Source of the DNA: Adineta ricciae | Taxonomy: Eukaryota; Rotifera; Eurotatoria; Adinetida; Adinetidae | Assembly: GCA_905250025.1 (NCBI GenBank) | Contig: CAJNOJ010000153.1 | Location: forward strand, 62,001 to 126,000 | Direction of reading: 5' to 3' | Length of the DNA: 64,000 nt | Shown here: piece by piece, positions 35,163 through 46,836 of the stretch | Layout: each line of letters begins with the position of its first letter | Numbering within the stretch: position 1 is the stretch's first letter | Notes under the pieces: generated by a model | Told to the model about the DNA's origin: nothing | What the model saw: the letters and a program-made list of their open reading frames with translations, nothing else | The model's database searches: none | Program-made: the position numbers and the translations under genes

Positions 35163-36567
35163 TCAATTTCTATCAGTTTCGAATTTTTGTACTGTATTGT
35201 TTGAATAATCAAGAACGTAAAGATTGCCGTGTTGATCGAACGACAAACTCAAAGCATTTGGTTGACGGACGATGACATCACCTTGAGCTGTTTCTTTCAA
35301 CCAGCGTACTACTCGATTATTACCATAATCTGCCACATATAAAGTCCCCAATTCATCGACGATTATTCCACAAGGGTATGACAATTGGTTTAAATGATAT
35401 CCTTGACCCTGTCCACCAGCAACGACAATACCTACTTTTGCATCTTTCGTCCACTTCACTACACGATGGTTTTCGTAATCTGATACATAGACTGAAAAGT
35501 TTTGATCGACGGCGATGCCATAAGGATTTTTCAGTTGATCGAGACGAGTTCCTGATCCATTTCCGCCAGCTACAATTGTCCCATTTGCGTCTCCTATTTT
35601 CCATCGCCTCACTTCGTGCTTATCTGAGTCGGCAATATAAAGATTTCCATCTCTATCCATAGCCAAACCGTGACAACTAACATTTGAAAGGATTGTTTCT
35701 GCAGTTGTGTCATTTCGGCGAGGCCATCGGACTACTCGCCTGTTACCACAATCACCAATGATCAAACAATCGTTGTTTTGATCTCTATGTAGGATCACCG
35801 ATCTTGGTGAATTCAATTGCCCGTTATTACCCGCTATTACTTTTCCACTAGTTTCACCAATCTTCCATTCCACAATACGGTTATTACCAGTGTCGGCTAC
35901 GATTATACTTTGATTGCTATCATCGATACACATACCCCACGGCCATTTTAATTCATTTCTTCCAAATACAGTGATCCCGTTTTGTTTCCATCTTAAATTG
36001 GTATCGATCTTGCCATCTGAAATAGATACGGAATCGCCAAAGAACGAAATCAATTCAATCTATATACGTACTTGAGAAAACAATGACACGAATCGGAGAA
36101 ATGAATGATGAAGATTCTTGCTGTATTGAAATACTTGATGATTTGACAGAGTTTTCTTTCAATCGAATCAGATGAATTTCATTGAAGTCGTTTTCTTCTC
36201 GAATATTTCTCAGATGCTCCGTGAATTTGCACAATTCAGTTTCAATTGTATCAGTATGTTTTTTAATATACTGTCTTACTAATTGTCTTGACATTTCTGC
36301 CCTTTCTTGAATCTTCGTAATCGAGTCCCTTTCCCATTGGTTGACTTCGTCGATTAATGAATGTTTTTCTGGATTCGTTTTTTGTTCCGTTAGGATTTGT
36401 CGAAAAAGATTTCGTTGATTTTCTAATTCATCTAGTTCTATGCTAAGTGTTCTATTATGTTCGTTGAGATGATTCAAACAAAAACTTTGTAGACAACCTT
36501 CGCATTTATAGGCAACTCTATCTTTTCCACATGTAACACAATGAGTTTTACCAGTCGATGTCGCCAT
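35163..36567 (-). CDS. B-box/coiled-coil/NHL protein (TRIM-NHL-like without RING)
   Basis: Exons 36072-36567 and 35163-36016 (55-bp intron, phase 1) give 449 residues. Residues 8-40 form a B-box-like zinc site (CVTCGKDRVAYKCEGC, CLNHLNEH). Residues about 40-150 are a Glu/Lys/Gln-rich coiled coil. From 170 on there are NHL repeats with strong signatures: MCIDDSNQSIIVADTGNNR, GIAVDQNFSVYVSDYENHR and GIIVDELGTLYVADYGNNR. The order B-box, coiled coil, NHL is that of TRIM-NHL proteins such as TRIM2/3 and Brat, but no RING is present, so ubiquitin-ligase activity is not expected. Likely cytoplasmic: no signal peptide or membrane span. The B-box and coiled coil replace the membrane anchor found in the other NHL genes here. 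Confidence 0.87.
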
Positions 36568-36900
36568 GTCGGTTGAATTCGTTGATTTACGTATGTTTGA
36601 AAGTGGGTAACGAAATATAAGACAGCTTTGTATGTCGACGTGTCAACAAAAGGTAGAGAACACGACTAAAATTTTCTCCTAAACATTAAAATGATGTCGC
36701 TCACAAGTAAAAGAATATTGTAGAATAAAACAACTTCAGTTTCAATTGCGCAATACGTTTCCTTTCTTTGCGTGCGACGAGGTGCACGCCACGATTTTGA
36801 ATGGATGCAAGAATTGAATGCTCTCACAAAACTTCACTCTCCTATACATTAGTGCAATCATTTCATATTTATCGTTGTGTTGTCGGCATAGGTAAAAAAA
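36568..36900. other. Short gene-free stretch
   Basis: 5' flank of the B-box/NHL gene and 3' flank of the tRNA. The run of seven A at 36894-36900 is a T7 terminator for RNA polymerase III on the minus strand, directly after the tRNA. Confidence 0.6.
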
Positions 36901-36971
36901 TGAGCGTACCTGGAATCGAACCAGGGTTCCGAGTTCCGTAGACTCGAGCGCTGCCACTACACCATACGCCC
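36901..36971 (-). tRNA. tRNA-Arg (anticodon ACG)
   Basis: On the minus strand the 71 nt fold as a complete cloverleaf. The acceptor stem GGGCGTA pairs with TACGCTC (one G-T), the D arm is GTGT..GCGC, and the anticodon stem CGAGT/ACTCG carries the loop CTACGGA, anticodon ACG. The T arm is CCTGG/CCAGG with loop TTCGATT. The discriminator base is A. No intron. The internal promoter boxes are in place and a T7 terminator follows. The A at position 34 is expected to become inosine and read CGU, CGC and CGA. Confidence 0.93.
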
Positions 36972-37187
36972 GTTGTGTTTGAACAGGCATCTAAGTTTCG
37001 AAGCGAACCATTATTTTCAGACAATGGAATCATATACTGAAAAACTTCGCATAATTGACAGCAGAGAATAAAGTGATGTAAACACTTTCATTCTTGCATA
37101 TGTGAATCATATTTTAAAAAAAGGTAATCGAATTATACAGCATTATATAGTGACGTATCTTATCCTTGGTCTAGATATGCATGAATA

Positions 37188-37376
37188 CACTTAATTATAC
37201 ACATATGATTGAAGAAGAAGTCGGAGGAAAAATGGAAAGCTTTGCAGCAAATCGTTCAGATGCGCCAAGTCGGTGTACATATATTCTTCATGGTGATCAG
37301 ACAAAATGTCTAGATCATCTGACTTTCGAGTTTGTTTTCCTTCTTGAGATAAGTCTTTTCCTACGTCTACGTTTTA
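37188..37376. repeat. 189-bp exact repeat, left unit
   Basis: Identical to 37378-37566, separated by a single N. It holds the first coding part of the CBS pseudogene. Most simply the overlapping ends of two contigs that were joined without merging. Confidence 0.95.
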
Positions 37377-37377
37377 N
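37377..37377. other. Contig junction (single N)
   Basis: The N lies between two identical 189-bp stretches, so it marks an unmerged contig overlap, not an unknown base. Confidence 0.9.
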
Positions 37378-37566
37378 CACTTAATTATACACATATGATT
37401 GAAGAAGAAGTCGGAGGAAAAATGGAAAGCTTTGCAGCAAATCGTTCAGATGCGCCAAGTCGGTGTACATATATTCTTCATGGTGATCAGACAAAATGTC
37501 TAGATCATCTGACTTTCGAGTTTGTTTTCCTTCTTGAGATAAGTCTTTTCCTACGTCTACGTTTTA
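37378..37566. repeat. 189-bp exact repeat, right unit
   Basis: Second unit of the exact repeat; continues into the CBS pseudogene without a break. Confidence 0.95.
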
Positions 37567-38832
37567 GACAAAAATCACATGGGTAGAAAATCTACAATAA
37601 TGTCCTGGAGTTAATTGGTGATACACTACTTGTACTGTCAATCGTTTAAGACAAGATGCAGGCATTCAATGTAGTGTTTGTAAGTTAATTATATATACTC
37701 ATTTGAGCAATAATTTCACTGAGTATTTGAATTTAGTGACAAAACTGGAATATATGAATCCTGGTGGTAGTATCAAAGATCGAATTGGTTTATGTATGAT
37801 TGAAGAAGCTGAAAGGAATGGATCGTTGAAATCTAATGATACTATCATTGAATCGACAGCTGGAAACACAGGTGTTGGGTTAGCATCGATCTGCGCAGTA
37901 AAAAACTATCGATGTATTATACTGTTTTACCAGAAAAAATGAGCAAAGAAAGGTAAACATCAGAATCACATTTTTGGGTTTTGTCTTATGGTTTGCTATT
38001 CAGATAGACGCACCTCGGGCATTGGGTGCAGAAATTGTTCGTACGCCAACGATTGCACCGTTCGATTTACCTGAATCAGATATTGCTGTAGCTCATCGAT
38101 CGAAAAGTAATATTCCTAATTCACATATCCTAGATCAATATCGAAATTCTTATAATTCCATCGCACATTATGATACAACAGCAGAAGAAATTCTTCAAGC
38201 ATGCAGCAGTGAGTATAAGATTCGTCGAGATATCTACAATTCAATAGTTTGATTTTGTTATAGGACAAGTTGACATGATCGTCGTCAGAGCTGGAACAGG
38301 CAATCTACAAATGTATAACGAGTATTGGTAAATGACAGATGTTTAATTTCAGGAGGAACATTATCTAATCTGTCGAGAAAATTAAAAGAAAAATGCCCGA
38401 ATTGCATCGTCATTGGTGGTGTTGATGTCGACGGTTCATTGTTAGCGCAACCAGAAGCAATGAACTCAATTGGAAGCACGTTCTATAAAGTAATTCCCTG
38501 CTTTTCAACTTCTTTCACGTATCTCATTGAGAATTGATTTTGGATCGAAGGAATTGAGTAGGGAATATTCTGCATCTACGGAATATGGATAAAATTGAAA
38601 TGAATATAGGCATGGTTTTATTCCAACTGTACTTGATCGATCGTTAGTTGATCGTTGGTATAAAAGTTCTGAAAAAACATCATTTCAATGTGCAAGGAAA
38701 TCAATTAAAGCCGAAGGCATCCTTTGTGGTGGATCGTCCGGCGCAGCTATGGGATGTGCTTTACAAGCATGTAAAGGTTTTCAATTGACCGAAAATCAAA
38801 ATTGTGTTGTTATTCTCCCGGATTTCATGTGA
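37395..38832 (+). pseudogene. CBS: Cystathionine beta-synthase pseudogene
   Basis: A decayed CBS gene still showing its exon-intron form. Visible pieces in order: NRSDAPSRCTY (region of the heme-ligand Cys; the His ligand segment is gone), a [12 protein letters not shown] block, [12 protein letters not shown] with the PLP lysine, [12 protein letters not shown] (phosphate loop), [83 protein letters not shown], and ILCGGSSGAAMG..CVVILPD. Breaks: a one-base frameshift near 37920 before VLPEKMSKE, frame changes at the 5' end and around 38310, and a stop at 38830-38832 right after VILPDFM. The C-terminal regulatory CBS domains are lost. CBS makes cystathionine from serine and homocysteine. A working copy presumably exists elsewhere. 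Confidence 0.85.
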
Positions 38833-40293
38833 AGCTATATTTAAGAATTTCAATCGACTTTCACATTAATCGAATTTAATTTGTTTTTATTAACACAGTT
38901 CGAAATTTCTGAGCATTGATTGGAGTGATGTCATAATCCCGTTACACCCGGTATTCATCCAAAAGCACACAATTCACTGCGTTACCATATGCAGCTGAGT
39001 CAGTGTATCCAACACGATACCCAAATAGAAGTGTATCCTGAAAAGCTGAGGAATATGAGTGGATTTGGTGTATCCAACACGATAACCAAATAGAAGCGTA
39101 TCCTGGGAAGCTGAGAAATGTGAGTGAATTTCGCGTATCCAGTGACCACCCTCACCCTCACCTGCACCCTCGCCCCACACCCTCACTTACACCCTTACCT
39201 TATTTGAGTATCGGGCTGGATACACCAAATCCACTCATATTCCTCAGCTTTCCAGGATACACTTCTTTTCGGGTATCGAGCTGGATACACCAAATCCACT
39301 CAGATTCCTCAAAGTTCATGATGGTCGTATTCTTTCTGTAATATAAAAGTGGTTACCCGCGGATAGAACGGGCTGGTATCGATACCGGTGTTCGTTCGTT
39401 GATCAGTATCAGGGTATCGTGACGTTTGGCTGTCGATACCCGGTGTAATGGTATTATGACATCTATGCAAAAAATCGTTGGTAAAACGAATGAAAAACAT
39501 TCAGCTTCACGAACCGGTGTTCTTGGAATGTCCATTACAATACAAATTCTTATTTAACACGATCTATTGTCATTATCGAATTAAAGCAAATATTAAGTAC
39601 ATGCCAGCAGGTCGACCAACCAAGAGACTAACATCATATCTTGATAATGAGGAGCATACCTTTTTCGATCGCCTATGTGGGTTTGTCTTGAGCTAAATCA
39701 CTTCATATCTCGATGCGAAGGTTCCTTTCTTCCTATACATCAGATTAGTATTCATAGACTTGTTAGTGTTCACTCATGCTTTCTTTTGTTTTTCTCAAGT
39801 TGCCGTTCTCTCTTTGAAGCTCACATTATGATAAGACGGTCAGCGCCTAATGGCGAATTCGTCATAAGAAATAAATAAAGCATTTATAAAAAAAAATTTT
39901 CCTCTTTAGCTATAGCGAATAGATTTAGTATAATAACCAGCATTGATTTACTTGATTTCATTGCTAAACGCAATGAATCAAATCAAATCGCATAACAAAG
40001 TTACCTTCATCATACATAGATAACGAAATCAAGGACGATACAACCAAGCAAGTCCTTGACTCAGATTATGTGAAAACATGATGGAAAAGATAAAGAGGAT
40101 ACAATCACTCGGACCTTCACATTTATCTTTTTTTCGGTTTACCTACATTTTTGTGCTTATTTAAGTATACAAATATAGATTTTTTTTCTCAACTCTTAGA
40201 GTTACCATTTCGTTGTATAACAAGAGTTGTGTCACGATGAACGCATGTCTTTCTTTTAGATTTACTGCTGCATCTTCAACGTGAGAAACACAA
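38833..40293. other. Gene-free stretch with inverted repeat
   Basis: Holds the 65-bp inverted minisatellite (39003-39319) and, near 39360-39450, repeated CGATACC motifs. A short frame starting MPAGRPTKRLTSYLDNEEHTFF (about 39601-39696) is not recognised and has no second copy to test it. Confidence 0.5.
39003..39319. repeat. Inverted 65-bp minisatellite flanking a C-rich core
   Basis: Left arm: two 65-bp units starting at 39003 and 39068 and a third start at 39133 (G.GTATCC, AAATAGAAG, GTATCCTG, GAGTG.ATTT). Right arm, about 39205-39319, is the reverse complement with GGATACAC at 39218 and 39283, again 65 bp apart. Between them 39145-39200 is a C-rich strand of CACCCT and CCCCACACCC. The arms could fold into one long hairpin, and the G-rich complement of the core could form quadruplexes. 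Confidence 0.85.
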
Positions 40294-40667
40294 ATGAACG
40301 TGTTGATCGAACAGGTCTTGATGAAATTGCGAGAACCATTACACGATATGGAATCGATCTCGCAATGGAAGATGCAGATGTTCACATTTATCGATAGAAT
40401 TGCTGAACTTAAAGTATCTTCTACCAACTCAGGTAGCAGTGAGAATATCTCTCTCGATCCAGTCGATTGGTCCGCAGCGCGTCACATAGCTCATGAGATG
40501 CTCGATGCATCATTGAACTTTATTCAAACCATACGAGATCGACCTGTTTGGCGACCGGTACCAGAAGATGTACGTACTATTTTAGAAGATGCACCTGTTC
40601 CTGAACGAAGTCGATCATTAGCGGATGTTTGTAATGACATACTAACATACGTGTTACCCTATCCACG
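40294..40667 (+). CDS. PLP-dependent group II decarboxylase, N-terminal part (cut at contig end)
   Basis: 125 codons from the ATG of MNVLIEQVLMKLREP to the N at 40668. The pattern LDPVDWSAARHIAHEMLD, FIQTIRDRPVWRPVPEDVR and VLPYP is the N-terminal substrate-domain start of aromatic-amino-acid-type decarboxylases; the family continues with an HP.F.G motif that would follow the N. Same strand as the C-terminal half at 2-896. In copy A that half lies about 3.6 kb before the start of the repeat, so this contig end fits the missing left flank of copy B. Confidence 0.85.
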
Positions 40668-40668
40668 N
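40668..40668. other. Contig junction (single N)
   Basis: Joins the N-terminal half of a decarboxylase to the middle of an intron of the TM-NHL gene. By comparison with copy A, at least the decarboxylase C-terminus, the Ly6-like gene and most of the NHL gene are missing here. Confidence 0.85.
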
Positions 40669-40720
40669 AATTAAACAAAAACGCAATCGACTTTGTCTCA
40701 TCTGATCAGTTAAGAATTAC

Positions 40721-40750
40721 TTTCTCTTCAGATTCTTCGTTGTTACTCAT
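40721..40750 (-). CDS. First exon of the TM-NHL gene, copy B fragment
   Basis: The ten-codon first exon (MSNNEESEEK) is identical to 4524-4553, followed by the same GTAATT donor. The rest of the gene is cut away at the N at 40668. Identity of this tiny exon in both copies supports its assignment. Confidence 0.65.
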
Positions 40751-41166
40751 CGATACAATAGAAAAAAAAGTAGAATCAAATAGATGAAGTCGTCACTTAG
40801 AAGCGGAGCTACTAGGCTAATATCAGTTATTTCGTTTCCTTTTCAATAATATTTTTCAAGCAAATTAAAACTTATGTTTTTTACCATCTGTCAGAAAAAA
40901 AGACATACCTCATTTCACACAGGATGTGAAAACAAACTTTTTCAATCGACGATAAATACCCTGCACCATAAAATGAAATATGCAAATAAATCAACGATTA
41001 GTAACCAGTATTTGAATTCCTTTTCAGTGTTGCCGTCCTAGTTTTTAGGATTATGATGCAAAATTATTGGACATCTGCTGTTATTTTGACGATTTTATGA
41101 ACGTAAGGATTTGTCGATGAGAAGCAGTGAGTTAGAGAAAAACATCATTCACTGCGATACTTCATC

Positions 41167-44100
41167 ATGCGTCTCAAATTTTACTCACAATTTTTCCATC
41201 AATCTGTTCGTGACAAATGGGGAAGATGGAATGCTTTCAGCTCTCGATCATCAGACCCATTGATTAAAAGTCGAGAGATCTTATCCACTCGTCTATACAT
41301 CACTCTCGTGATCATTTCTTTCGTCACTTTAACCACGTATACGATGATTATCGATCGAATTGAGAACAAAAGTGTGCCATTTCCAAGCCAATCCAAGTAC
41401 TTAGTCTTGCAAAAGAAGTATGCGAATAATCTTCAATGCTCGTGCACTGGAATCGCAATTCTACACAAAAACTTTGTCGAAACAAAATCGATATTTCACC
41501 AGGTGTGTTCAAGTGAATTTCTTTCGCAACAATGGATCGATTTGGTGTTCAAAGTAGATTCAACCTCTATTTATCCAATCGATCTTCGAACAAGTTTAAG
41601 TGCAATGTGGCAATTGGTTCGATCATTTTGTCAAAGTGCAAACACTGCAATTCTGGATATACTCAAACAGTTTCATAACTCACCATTGCTGAGTTCTGTG
41701 CTATTGACGGAAGAGTTGTTGAAAGCATCCGTTCAAACTACTTTACATTCGCTACGGCAAACCATATCGTCGAGTTTTATTCAATCAGTGATTATTCCAC
41801 AAAAAATGGCACAAGCCAATCAATTGGTAACAGCTTTATCAACAAATTATATTCCTGTAACAAAAGAATATGGACATATAACTGAGCGTTATCCATCTTA
41901 TGACATTGGATCCTTGGAAGTATCGACTTACATTGGAATGTTCGAAAATAAATTTATATTACAAAATTCATCGGTAACTTGTTCTTGTAAGAACAACGTC
42001 TCGTGTCCTCTGCCTGGCAGTTTTTACAACTATAGTAGGTTAGACAAACTTGGAACTTATGACATGAACAAAATTCAACCGGTTACTACGTTACCGGGCC
42101 TTATCATCGATTGTTTACCAATTCAATCGACATTTTTGTCAACATTAGAATGTTTCTATAATCAAACATGCTTAGAACTTCTTCTCTCATTTTACTCAAC
42201 TCAAACCAATTTTTCCGTTCTCGACAAAATTTTACCGAGTCGTTTCAACTTAACTACAAAAATCGAATATCTGGTCAGCGAACTTTTTGTGGAGAAAATT
42301 TTCAACGAAATAAACTACAGCAAATATTATGCTGAATGCAAGCCAAATGTCTGTCGCTATAGTTATTTAAACCGCTTCAATTGGTTTTATCTTATTACCA
42401 TTCTTCTTGGACTTTTTGGAGGTATAACAGCGGTATTGCGCATCGTTACTCCATATATCATTCAGATATATTTCTTTATAAAAGCTCGTTTATGTTCGAA
42501 ACAAGCACGAAGCATCCGCGACGATCAAAGTGTCGTCTCCAATCAAAATCGATTAAGAAATCTTTTCCAGCAAATTGAAAGTCAAATCATGAATTTGAAT
42601 ATTTACTCAAGTAGTTCGCAAGATCAAACTCGTATATACCGTGACATTCTCTCCACCTGGTTATACATCATTCTATTATTAGTTTCCATCTGTATAAGCA
42701 TTTTCTATTCCGATTTGTCATCTCAAACAGTCAAAGAAACCATTCCGTATCCAACCATCGAACAATATACAGAATTATACAAACAATATTCAACAGATCT
42801 AGCTTGTCCGTGCACAAACATATCAATACCTTATGGTAAATTCCTGACAGTTCAAGTGAAATATCATCAGATATGCTCGAGTGATTTCATTCAATCCTGG
42901 TGGTATGAACGTTTTACGCCTAAAACATCTCTTGACATTGAAATGAATTTTGTTTCGTTCGCTTCATCATACTTTCAAACGTTAGCTGCATTTTGTGAAC
43001 TCGCGAATGTTACAGTACAAGATGTCATTCAACGGTTTTTGACAACGACTTTTGTTGATGCACAACTCATATCCAACGAGACATTTGCTTTGACATTTCA
43101 GTCTCCAATACATTCCCTAATGGAATTAACACGGATTGAATTAGCCAATGCTATCTCGCTAGCGAACACTACGCTGCATGGTAACCATTATTTGAGTAAT
43201 ATGAGAACAAGCACTTCTCTTTGGCCGCAATTGTTCCGAATCGATGGAAAATATTTAATACGTATAATCTCTTCTCAATTGTTTAGTGTTGATGTAAAAA
43301 AACAAATATGTTATTGTATTTATGACTCGACCTGCATAGTAGATTATATGCTAATGCTCCAGTCGATATCCACGATTGTTAACTGGCAACTTGAAGGGAT
43401 ACATGGAGGTTGTACCGTGATTGATTCGGTATTGAAATCATCAATGATGTGCTGGTTTAAAAAAGGATGTGTGACTCGATTGCAAATACATAATTCAAAT
43501 AGGAACACGTCGAACGCTTTGCCAATACGGTTACTTGATCGAAGTTTATCTAGTCGATATTCTCCGGATGCGCGAATTGAAAACATTTTAAATGATATTA
43601 TGATTGAAAATTGGAATTTCTCTCATTCATTCGACAAATTTTATCACGAATGCAAACCTATGTCTTGTACATTCACTTACGAGAAGAAAACGAATGTTGT
43701 CTACATCGTTACGGTTCTTGTTAGCCTTATTGGGGGAATTAATATAATTCTTCGATGGATTTCTCGAATCATTATCACCATCGTATTGAAAGCCATTGTT
43801 GCGTTGAAATATAAACGATTAATGCGAACACGAATCGTAAAACAAGACGAGAACAGTAAGTTACTCTTCGGTTAGGCAATTCGAGGAAGAATTCAGGGAT
43901 GACTCTTATATATTTTTAGGAACCAGGGGAATTGGAGGCAAGATTATGAGTATTTTGCATGAGTTTAAAAATAACATTTTGATGTTAAATATCTTTCACA
44001 ATGAATCGATTGATATCGAGTCCATTCGTCGTCAACGAATATCAACACGAGCTTACTTAGTCATCTTTTCGATGTCGGTTTACATCATAGCTATCTATTT

Positions 44101-45211
44101 TATATATTCTAACACAACGGCAGTCCAATCGGTACAAAAACCTTCAGAAGATGACTATGACAAATTGTTCATGTCGTATGCGAGTTCGTTGGATTGTCCG
44201 TGCAAGAAAATATCGATCGACTACAAGCATTTTGTCGGAATCACTAGAAAATTTCATTCGGTATGCTCGAGTGATTTTACCACTAAAAACGAATGGCTTG
44301 ATTATTTGTCTCGTCGAACGCATGCGGACCTACGCGATCGACGCGATGTTCGTGGAAATGGTCAAGCATATTTTTCGCTGCTTTCGACTCTATGCCAGAT
44401 AGCAGAAACTGCAGTTGAAAATGCAAATAATCGATTTCTTCATAGCGCATTTATCAATATCCATTTGATACCGAAAGCTGATTTTCAAAACCAAATTGAA
44501 AGCACTTTCTTACAATTTCGAAGTATAACTCTAGCAAAATTCGCTCGAACTTTACAACTCACGCGTGATGTTCTGAATGGAAATGCTTTCGTGTCTTCCC
44601 ATTCTCTCAATTGGGAATGGTGGAGAGATTTATCTCGTGATTTCTACACCCTACCGGCGCGACCAGTTGTGACTGAAAACGGATGTTCTTGTGGAACACG
44701 AAGTGATTGTACCCAGTCAGGAGGAGTTTACAATGCAGTAGATCAGTATCAAGTGTTCGCAATGCCTGGTTTGAATATCGGATGTTCAGCTGTTGAAACA
44801 CTATTACGTTCGACATTGGAATGTTTATATGAACAGAAATGTATTGATTCATTAGTACATCATATTGCAACGAATTCAGGTGGAAATCCTCGAATAAATA
44901 TGTCAAGTATCAATTCTTCAATGTCAAGTCGTTTTCAAAAGAATACAAGTATTAAATATATTATAGATGAATTATTCATGGAAGACTGGCACATCAATAG
45001 TTCTTATTCGTCGTTTTACAATCAATGCGCACCAGTTACATGTTCATACAAGATTCAAGTTGATGATTATGTTATTTATACGACTTCGAAAATTTTAGGC
45101 TTTTATGGCGGATTAACTGTTACTTTACGGTTTAGTATTCCGATTATAGTTGGATTGATTTTCCACCTACGAGATAGATGTCGAAGAAATACAATTAATC
45201 CCGCTGATTGA
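41167..45211 (+). CDS. Three-unit, six-span cysteine-rich membrane protein (copy B)
   Basis: Exons 41167-43855 and 43920-45211 (64-bp intron) give 1326 residues, one fewer than copy A because of an in-frame loss of one lysine codon at MRLKFY. All six spans, the three FxxVCSS motifs and every cysteine block seen in copy A are kept. Replacements are scattered and mostly conservative (Ile/Val, Lys/Arg, Asn/Ser). The frame is open throughout despite many silent changes, which argues for selection on both copies. AATAAA lies at 45233-45238. Confidence 0.85.
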
Positions 45212-45333
45212 TTTACTGAACACATGCTTTTGAATAAATAAAAATTTCGCCTTCCTGTATTCTCTTTAGTTTTTGCTTATTTCAGATTTCTGAAGGGGTT
45301 ACAATACGATTTAACACCAATCAAAACCTCGCA

Positions 45334-46710
45334 ATGACTCGGAACAAAATAGGCGTTGTTCATGTAAACTACCTACTTTCAAAGTAAATCGAAATAGTAC
45401 TGTTGTGTATTTCAGATCCAGATCATCAATTCAAATACTGCCCAAATATCCAATATTCAATCAGTCGAACCGTATGTAACATTGTGGAGGTGAATACTTA
45501 GTAAAAAAGAGCGTTTTTTCAGATACCCACAGAGTCGAAGAAGAAGATCTTATCGAAGCATATGGGTAACTATATTTGTGATCATGGGTGTGCTAGGGAT
45601 GATCGCGATCACGCCTGTTTTCATGAGGAAATTAAAAAATGCACGACTAGCAATGTTAACCACAGTAACATCAACGATTACAACGACAGGAGAGAAGACA
45701 ACATCAAAAATAACAACAACAGCAACAACGACGACACAAAGAAGAAGTATATATATATATATATATGAAAGAAAAAAAGATAGTTCTTTGTTGCTTCTGC
45801 TGTAGTTAAAATCAATCGCAAATGGATGCAAAATGGTATTACTATTGTTGGAGGAAAGAAACCAGGAATACAACTGTTGACTCCCAGAAAAGTATACATT
45901 GACGATGAAGATGATCAGATAATTTACATTATCGACAGACACAATAACTCCATCATCAAATGGAAGCAAGACGTCAACGAAGGTGAAATTATTGCTGGTG
46001 GCAACGGAGCAGGAGACAGTATGAACCAATTAGACCTTCCGTCAGCTTTAATTATTGACAAACATACGGACTCGTATGTAATTTGTGATTGGCGTAACAA
46101 ACGTGTTGTGCGATGGTTCAAACAAAACCATGACGAAGCACATCAACAAATAGTCCTGTCAGAAATTGATTGTTCCGATTTATCTGTAGATAGTGAGGAA
46201 AATTTTTATCTAGCAGATTATAAAAATCTTGAGATAAAACGATGGAGAAAAGAAGAAGCACCGGCAACGATTGTAGCCAGTGGAAATGCACTTGGAGATC
46301 AAAGCAATCAAGTGCATCTTCTTTTGAACTTTTTTGTCGATCGAAATCAGTCAATTTATCTATCAGATGCATACAATCATCGTGTATTAAAATGGGCGAA
46401 AGGTACCTCAGAAGCGACTGTGGTTGCTGGTGGACATGGTGAAGGAGATAGTCTCACACAATTACGTACTCCTTCGGACATAATTGTCGATCAACAGGGA
46501 AATATTTATATAGCTGACCAGTGGAATCATCGAATTATGTGTTGGTTAAAGGGTTCGAAAGAAGGCAGCGTTATCGTTGGTGGAAAAGGAGAAGGAGAAC
46601 AATCCAATCAATTGAATCGTCCGTCGAGTTTATCGTTTGATCAACAAGGCAATCTCTATGTTGCGGACTATGCCAATCGTCGAATACAGAAATTTGATGT
46701 TATTGATTGA
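45334..46710 (+). CDS. Membrane-anchored NHL-repeat protein with Thr-rich stalk (copy B)
   Basis: Exons 45334-45363, 45416-45475, 45533-45746 and 45806-46710, 402 residues. The donor of intron 2 (GTAACA) is stronger than in copy A (GTACAC). Exon 3 is three bases longer through the ACA/ACG simple sequence that encodes the Thr-rich stalk. Intron 3 carries about nine TA units at 45748-45766, more than copy A. NHL repeats and membrane span are intact. Confidence 0.85.
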
Positions 46711-46836
46711 TGAAGCAATCGTTTCGTCAAAATATCTTAGAGTATATTTCTATTCTTTAATTAAAAATAAATTGATTTATTGTATTTTCGAGCTCTCGAA
46801 GTGTACTATAGTAAGAAAAAAAGTTTAGCATATCAC

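Noticed and set aside
35353-35662. Arg-rich frames on both strands inside the B-box/NHL gene
   Set aside because: Shifted readings of the NHL repeats.
39145-39200. Interstitial telomere array
   Set aside because: The C-rich core is short and irregular and not a run of one unit; only a possible relic is suggested.
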